Shown here one piece after another: positions 59,631 through 64,000 of a stretch of DNA of 64,000 bases. Made by a program: the position numbers and the translations under genes. Below the pieces are notes generated by a model that had not been told where the DNA came from, ran no database searches, and was given only the letters and a program-made list of their open reading frames with translations. Every line of letters begins with the position of its first letter. Position 1 is the first letter of the stretch. The stretch comes from an uncultured Prevotella sp. GTDB lineage: Bacteria > Bacteroidota > Bacteroidia > Bacteroidales > Bacteroidaceae. The stretch spans positions 1 through 64,000 of the forward strand of contig URQS01000009.1 of assembly GCA_900550035.1 (NCBI GenBank), written 5' to 3'.

Positions 59631-60610
59631 ACTTTCAGCAGTATTTGCCTTAGGTCTTCTTCCTTGGTAAGCCCCAGTTTCTTGCGTATATGTATACGCA
59701 CGGTACTGATGTTGTTTGTATTCTTATTCATAATCGAGGCAATCTCCACAATGGTTTTGCCACCGATGATTAGCCGGCAAACCTCCTGCTCGGTTGGTGT
59801 CAGCGTTGGCAGCACAGCTGCTATGTCGGCTCGCTGCATGTGTCGCTGTGCGATGCGTTGTTCCACAGCCCTTATGAGGTTAGCCTCGGTATGCTCATCA
59901 AGATGGTCGAAGAAGTTGCTTATGCTCTTATTGTCCATTCCCCCTCGTCCCAACTTAAGGTAGACAAGCAGTTCTGTTTTAGTTATATTGAAAGAGGCAA
60001 GCAGTTGGTTGAGTGTTGTGTTGTAGTTGTCGTTCTCGCGTTGCATGCCACTTATGCCCCGCCTTATTAGTTCGCCCAACATACACGTGAAAATCTCCAC
60101 AATTACAAATATCGCCACCGTCTGTTGGCTAATGCTTTCATCGTTGTATACGAAAGCAAAAATAAGTGTAGTGATGCTTATTATTGCTGTCGCTATGGGT
60201 GTGTACCTTACGGCAGCCATGACAAGATATATGATAAGTGCGAGCGATATTATTTGGTTGAACACTATTGTGTCGACGAATCCTGCAGGCTGCTCTACTG
60301 CTGCATACACGATGCGTGCGCTTTCAGCCAACTGCATCATTATGCCGAATGTTGATATAGCCACGTTAAGTCGCAAGCATTTTATAAGAAACAAAGCCAA
60401 TATAGCAGTCGTTGCCCCCCATGTAACAGCCGAAATGATATACAGCGTAGTATCACAGCGCCCTAATAGTCCTGCCAAGTGCATAGGCACACCCATAATA
60501 ACAACAGATATGCTGAGCACCATAAACGTGATGAGACACAGCCTTTGTTGCCAGTTATTGCTGCGAATATTGAGGAATGTGGAGATGCGTTGTTTCATAT
60601 TTTCTTTCAT
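59588..60610 (-). CDS. Membrane-embedded LuxR-type transcriptional regulator (paralogue 2)
   Basis: 340 residues (or 336 from the ATG at 60598, which aligns with paralogue 1). The architecture is the same as 47577: six membrane helices (~25-190), a coiled linker, and a C-terminal LuxR HTH (LTPTEQEVCRLIIGGKTIVE, STVRIHIRKKLGL). The two proteins share long identical stretches, e.g. NNWQQRLCLITFMVLS and VVIFVIVEIFTC-like segments. The last ~12 residues (SGALHNSKRLTI) come from a DUF4143 gene fragment in a different frame. It is divergent from the LRR gene at 60778, with the same box-array promoter. Confidence 0.87.
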   Translation of the reverse strand: MKENMKQRISTFLNIRSNNWQQRLCLITFMVLSISVVIMGVPMHLAGLLGRCDTTLYIISAVTWGATTAILALFLIKCLRLNVAISTFGIMMQLAESARIVYAAVEQPAGFVDTIVFNQIISLALIIYLVMAAVRYTPIATAIISITTLIFAFVYNDESISQQTVAIFVIVEIFTCMLGELIRRGISGMQRENDNYNTTLNQLLASFNITKTELLVYLKLGRGGMDNKSISNFFDHLDEHTEANLIRAVEQRIAQRHMQRADIAAVLPTLTPTEQEVCRLIIGGKTIVEIASIMNKNTNNISTVRIHIRKKLGLTKEEDLRQILLKVISGALHNSKRLTI

Positions 60611-60633
60611 TGCATTTGTGTCTTAGTCATACA

Positions 60634-60703
60634 CAAAGTTAGCCTTTTTTAGTGATTTTATGCCTTTTTACCCCACTTTTATACCCTTATTACGTCTTTT
60701 TAC
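60634..60703 (-). promoter_or_regulatory. Promoter with four GTAAA-type boxes, regulator 2
   Basis: On the minus strand boxes start at 60703 (GTAAAAA), 60693 (GTAATAA), 60684 (GTATAAA) and 60671 (GTAAAAA), steps of 9, 10 and 13 bp. The -7 box TAACTTTG is at 60641-60634, 30 bp after the last box start, as in regulator 1. Confidence 0.6.
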
Positions 60704-60777
60704 GGTAGTTGATTTTTGGTTGTGTGGTTTTTTAAAACTAATTTCGTTAACGATATTATAAAAACTTTACAACAATC

Positions 60778-63315
60778 ATGATGAAATTCTTACTCTCTAA
60801 ACACTCTCGCAGCGTATTTATATTTGCGTTGCTCTCGCTATTTATGTGTATGGCAGGTGCTGGCAAGGTGTCTGCCAAAGAACGCAACCCAATTGTCAAA
60901 ATCGACAATACGTCCTATACAGGCAGTGGCACGGAGGTGACGCTTAAGTTATGGATGTTCAACGCCTATTATCATATAAACATTAGAGATTACTGTGCCC
61001 GCTTTACTGGTGACGTGAATCTCTACATCGACGACAAAGAGGTAGTAAAACTTAACAATATCTGGCCTTCGATAGCTAATGCCAAAAACACATCCCCCGT
61101 TAAAGTTCCTACCGATAAATCTATAGATATTAATCTTGATGGCACAAACGTAGGCACGGCACTATTCAACAATCTTCAGAATGGACAGACATGTCCATAC
61201 AACAGCGACAAGACAGAAAAGCTATGGTATACCGTCGATCTTAAGCTCTCTTTCAACAAGTCATTCTCCTATTATGGCCATAAGATTACGGTGAAGGGCA
61301 AATGGCAAGACAAGAGTAGCGGTTCTTTAGTAGAAAAGGACGTGGCTCTCGACAACGACATCAACGGCTTCGTTCGTCCTGTCAATTTGAAGGCACAGCC
61401 TTCTGGCTCCAACATGGTGTTCTCGTGGGAGCAGGAGGGCTATAATCCGTCGGCGTCTACCGACGGCAAGTGGATTGTATACAAGCGCGAAGGCGACAAT
61501 AATGTCAAGTTGGGCGAAGTGGCTGCCAATGAGCACTCACTCAGCTTAGAGAAGAAGCAGTATAGCTGCTCGAATGGTTACATTATGACATTTCTCCCCA
61601 ATGTATGTGAGGGGGAAGAGACTGTTTGCGGTCTTACAACTACGTTTACTGCCACTGAGCATCAGATTAACGATGATGATATATGTCAAATGTGCGGACA
61701 TAGTTTCTTCCGTTACCAAACATCCGATGGCAATAAGGTGGATATATCAAACAAATATTTTGGTGCCAAGGTTGTGTCGCATGAGGTTGTTGATGATAAG
61801 TGCGTGATAGAGTTTGACGCTCCGATTACGAAAATTCCCGAACAAGCATTCCGTGGAAAAAATCTTACAGGAAACCTTGTCATACCTAATTCGGTAACAG
61901 AGATTGGCTATCTGGCTTTCGCAGGATGTACTGGATTCAAGGGAAATTTGACTATACCAAACTCAGTAACAACTATTGGAAAGTCGGCTTTCGCAGGATG
62001 TACTGGATTCAAGGGATATTTAACTATACCAAACTCTGTAACAACTATTGGAAAGTCGGCTTTCTATAATTGTTCTGGATTAACGGGAGAGTTGAAAATA
62101 CCAAACTCTGTAACAACTATTGGAGAGTCGGCTTTCGAAAATTGTACTGGATTCACGGGAAATTTAACTATACCAAACTCTGTAACAACTATTGGAATTT
62201 CGGCTTTCGCAGGATGTACTGGATTCACAGGAAATTTGACTATACCAAACTCTGTAACAACTATTGGATATTCGGCTTTCGAAAATTGTACTGGATTCAC
62301 GGGGATTTTGACTATACCAAACTCTGTAACAACTATTGAAAATAAGGCTTTCGCTGGATGTACTGGGTTCATGGGAAATTTGACTATACCAAACTCTGTA
62401 ACAACTATTGGATATTCGGCTTTCGCAAGATGTACTGGATTCACGGGAAATTTGACAATTCCGAACTCTGTAACAACTATTGGAGAGTCGGCTTTCGAAA
62501 ATTGTACTGGATTCACGGGAGATTTGTCATTACCTAAATCATTGGAAGTAGTTCGTTTTAGATCTTTTCATAACTGTAATAATATTAAAACTATCAAATT
62601 CCAGTCGTTGCCTACGATAGAAATTCAAGGAATAGGTATTCGAAAGACGAAGATAGTAAGTCTTAGCGACGACTCATATATTAGCGACAAGGCAAGTGGC
62701 AAAGTTGACGCCATATCCTACACCCGCCAGATGTCGAACGACTGGGGCACACTCGTATTGCCTTACTCCTTGACGCTGACTGGCAGCGAGCCTTACAGTC
62801 TGTATGCCATCGAAAAGATTGATGGCGAGGAACTTGTATTAAAGCAACTTAATGGCGAAGTGGCAGCAGGAACTCCATGCGTGGTAAAGAGCAACAGCAC
62901 ACAATCAGAACTGACATTTGGTGCTAATAATACTAAGTTGAATATGGCAATAACTACAACCACCGTAGGCGGCATGACATTCCGCGGCACTTACTGGACT
63001 GAGGAAGTCAACAGCGGATATGTGATATCAAAGGACTGCTTCTGGAATGTAGAGGAACTGAAGAAGTCAGAATTGGTGAATGGTGTCAAGGTTTATCCGT
63101 TCCGCGCTTGGCTCGACGGCACTTCTGCCAACGCCCCTGCCCAACTCAGCATGCGCATCGACGGCTCTGCTACTGGCATCGACGCTATTGATGCCCTCAA
63201 CGATGCCGAGGCAGAATACTACGACCTCAGCGGCAAGCGTCTCAACGCACCACAACGCGGCGTGAACATCGTGCGCATGAAGTCGGGAAAAACTAAGAAG
63301 ATAATCATTAAATAA
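60778..63315 (+). CDS. BspA-like secreted leucine-rich-repeat protein (paralogue 2)
   Basis: 845 residues. Signal peptide ~1-33 (FIFALLSLFMCMAGAGKVSA). The N-terminal ~330 residues align with the LRR protein at 44261 (DGKWIVYKREGD; ICQMCGHSFFRYQT; VIEFDAPITKIPEQAF). Ten LRR_5 units of 23 residues (~360-590) are almost identical, NLTIPNSVTTIGxSAFxxCTGF. The C-terminal ~230 residues carry WGTLVLPYSL, a YYDLSGKRLNAPQRG segment and the KKIIIK end like type IX sorting tails. Surface or secreted, probably adhesin-like. It is divergent from regulator 2 and ends 22 bp before MITE copy B. Confidence 0.92.
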   Translation: MMKFLLSKHSRSVFIFALLSLFMCMAGAGKVSAKERNPIVKIDNTSYTGSGTEVTLKLWMFNAYYHINIRDYCARFTGDVNLYIDDKEVVKLNNIWPSIANAKNTSPVKVPTDKSIDINLDGTNVGTALFNNLQNGQTCPYNSDKTEKLWYTVDLKLSFNKSFSYYGHKITVKGKWQDKSSGSLVEKDVALDNDINGFVRPVNLKAQPSGSNMVFSWEQEGYNPSASTDGKWIVYKREGDNNVKLGEVAANEHSLSLEKKQYSCSNGYIMTFLPNVCEGEETVCGLTTTFTATEHQINDDDICQMCGHSFFRYQTSDGNKVDISNKYFGAKVVSHEVVDDKCVIEFDAPITKIPEQAFRGKNLTGNLVIPNSVTEIGYLAFAGCTGFKGNLTIPNSVTTIGKSAFAGCTGFKGYLTIPNSVTTIGKSAFYNCSGLTGELKIPNSVTTIGESAFENCTGFTGNLTIPNSVTTIGISAFAGCTGFTGNLTIPNSVTTIGYSAFENCTGFTGILTIPNSVTTIENKAFAGCTGFMGNLTIPNSVTTIGYSAFARCTGFTGNLTIPNSVTTIGESAFENCTGFTGDLSLPKSLEVVRFRSFHNCNNIKTIKFQSLPTIEIQGIGIRKTKIVSLSDDSYISDKASGKVDAISYTRQMSNDWGTLVLPYSLTLTGSEPYSLYAIEKIDGEELVLKQLNGEVAAGTPCVVKSNSTQSELTFGANNTKLNMAITTTTVGGMTFRGTYWTEEVNSGYVISKDCFWNVEELKKSELVNGVKVYPFRAWLDGTSANAPAQLSMRIDGSATGIDAIDALNDAEAEYYDLSGKRLNAPQRGVNIVRMKSGKTKKIIIK
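61861..62526 (+). repeat. Tandem 69-bp repeats within the LRR gene
   Basis: Nine to ten 69-bp units (23 codons) with very high nucleotide identity: CCAAACTCTGTAACAACTAT recurs nearly unchanged in each. Differences concentrate in the four codons after ATTGG. The identity at silent positions points to recent tandem expansion. Confidence 0.92.
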
Positions 63316-63337
63316 CAGAACATATGACTATCTATAG

Positions 63338-63511
63338 GAGGGCGTGCAAAATAGGAGTTAGAGGAAGTTAAGAAGAAGTTAATCCATCTACGATGGATGG
63401 AAGTTAACAGACAAATGCTTTATTTTCAGCAATTTATACATATGTCCGCTAACTTCTGTTAACTTCGGGCGAAGCCCAAACTTCTGTTAACTTCAATTTT
63501 GACACACCCTC
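63338..63511. mobile_element. 174-bp MITE, copy B (inverted relative to copy A)
   Basis: Ends GAGGGCGTGCAAAATAGGAG and CAATTTTGACACACCCTC. Its reverse complement is nearly identical to copy A at 25688-25862 (a few substitutions, e.g. AACAGAAG for AAAAGAAG). It lies just after the LRR gene stop. A further partial end (TTTTGACACACC) follows at 63538-63550. Confidence 0.9.
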
Positions 63512-63581
63512 CACTCAATCTACTGTAGGTAATTGACTTTTGACACACCACCATATACCGTAAGCAGTAGCCGACTCATCA

Positions 63582-64000
63582 TTACACCACCCAATCCATC
63601 CAATTGTCTGGCGTAATGACAGCTGTCTCCTTTACATCATATTCAGTAAGGAATGAAGAAGGGAATTGGGTATTGGCGCGACGCGGATTCCACTTCATCT
63701 CAAAGACAGTAAACTGACCGTCACACTCTTCTATATAGTCAATCTCCTGCTGCTGAGTAGTGCGCCAGAAATAGCTGTTGGCATAACGACCCGAATATTG
63801 GTTAGCTTTAATACGCTCGCTTATGATGAAGTTCTCCCACAATGCTCCAGTATCTTGACGCAAAGATAAGGGCGCGAAATTCTGAAGAATGGCGTTGCGT
63901 ATACCATTATCATAGAAGTATATCTTTTTGCCCTTTTTCAATTCGGTGCGCAGATTGCGATTGAAACCATTCAACCTGAACACTATATAACACTTCTCAA
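63582..64000 (-). CDS. DUF4143-type ATPase, C-terminal part (runs off the right edge)
   Basis: The frame is open to the window edge (start beyond 64000), so only ~139 C-terminal residues are visible. It contains YIVFRLNGFNRNLRTELKKG, KKIYFYDNGIRNAIL and the nuclease-like core YFWRTTQQQEIDYIEE ... FTVFEMKWNPRR of the DUF4143 family, which follows an N-terminal AAA+ domain. The GTG at 63983 is not a likely start. A 48-bp piece of this coding sequence type also occurs at 59583. Confidence 0.88.
   Translation of the reverse strand, partial: EKCYIVFRLNGFNRNLRTELKKGKKIYFYDNGIRNAILQNFAPLSLRQDTGALWENFIISERIKANQYSGRYANSYFWRTTQQQEIDYIEECDGQFTVFEMKWNPRRANTQFPSSFLTEYDVKETAVITPDNWMDWVV

Noticed and set aside
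62064..62516. 150-codon minus-strand frame of tandem VTEFGIVKFPVNPV repeats
   Set aside because: It is the antisense of the 69-bp LRR repeats. A repeat unit divisible by three keeps all frames open. The sense frame has signal peptide and family match.
61861..62526. CRISPR array or minisatellite outside genes
   Set aside because: The units are 23-codon LRR_5 repeats inside an intact reading frame.

Overview
The window looks like a chromosomal segment of a gut or oral Bacteroidales bacterium (Prevotellaceae, Bacteroidaceae or Muribaculaceae type). The evidence is two SusC/SusD outer-membrane uptake loci, BspA-like leucine-rich-repeat surface proteins with type IX secretion-like C-termini, a C10 (streptopain-type) protease, a PCMD-domain protein, a DUF5686 barrel, and promoters of the Bacteroides form TTTG-N19-20-TAnnTTTG. 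Most of the window has moderate GC. Positions 1-5130, 25240-27990 and parts of 58440-60780 are visibly AT-richer.

Left edge to 5130 is an acquired island abutting the 3' end of a CAT-anticodon tRNA (5131-5204). It carries an AraC regulator divergent from an SMR efflux gene, the B member of a radical-SAM 'mobile pair' whose A partner survives only as a stop-riddled tail, an MBL-fold hydrolase and a second AraC regulator. The tRNA appears to be a chimera: its 5' half does not pair properly with its 3' half.

5331-24717 is core-like: a DUF5686 barrel; a minus-strand cluster PCMD protein, BamA-like barrel, short SusC, SusD (one-base frameshift) and phosphoethanolamine transferase; then an operon GNAT-parE-ctpA and the set dapB-lepB-wbqC-thioesterase. 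24872-28346 is bracketed by two near-identical IS66-derived short elements and holds a leucine-rich-repeat gene split by a MITE plus a DUF4143-type ATPase. 28357-43853 carries lacZ (GH2), an M16 peptidase, a flavodiiron protein, a PfkB kinase, ybeY, coaD, a THUMP-like methyltransferase, the butyrate-forming pair ptb-buk, another ATPase, a nitroreductase and an FMN/4Fe-4S membrane protein.

43981-64000 is the accessory part. Two paralogous divergent modules lie in opposite orientation. Each pairs a six-TM membrane regulator with a LuxR-type HTH and a large secreted leucine-rich-repeat protein. Both regulator promoters carry four GTAAA-type boxes at about one-helical-turn spacing, with the last box 30 bp from the -7 element. 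Between the modules lie Hsp20, a C10 protease, a second SusC/SusD operon with two lipoproteins, and a DUF3791/DUF3990 cassette whose predicted ADP-ribosyltransferase toxin is internally deleted. A 51-codon peptide gene follows the first LRR gene.

The window is rich in short repeats: six copies of a GC-rich hairpin repeat, a TGTCAAAA-type MITE family, AT-rich TTGAAT/TTGAGA arrays, and a 22-bp palindromic tandem array. Several of these have entered or reshaped coding sequences.

All calls are by eye from the sequence. Family names come from memory of the families, not from searches.
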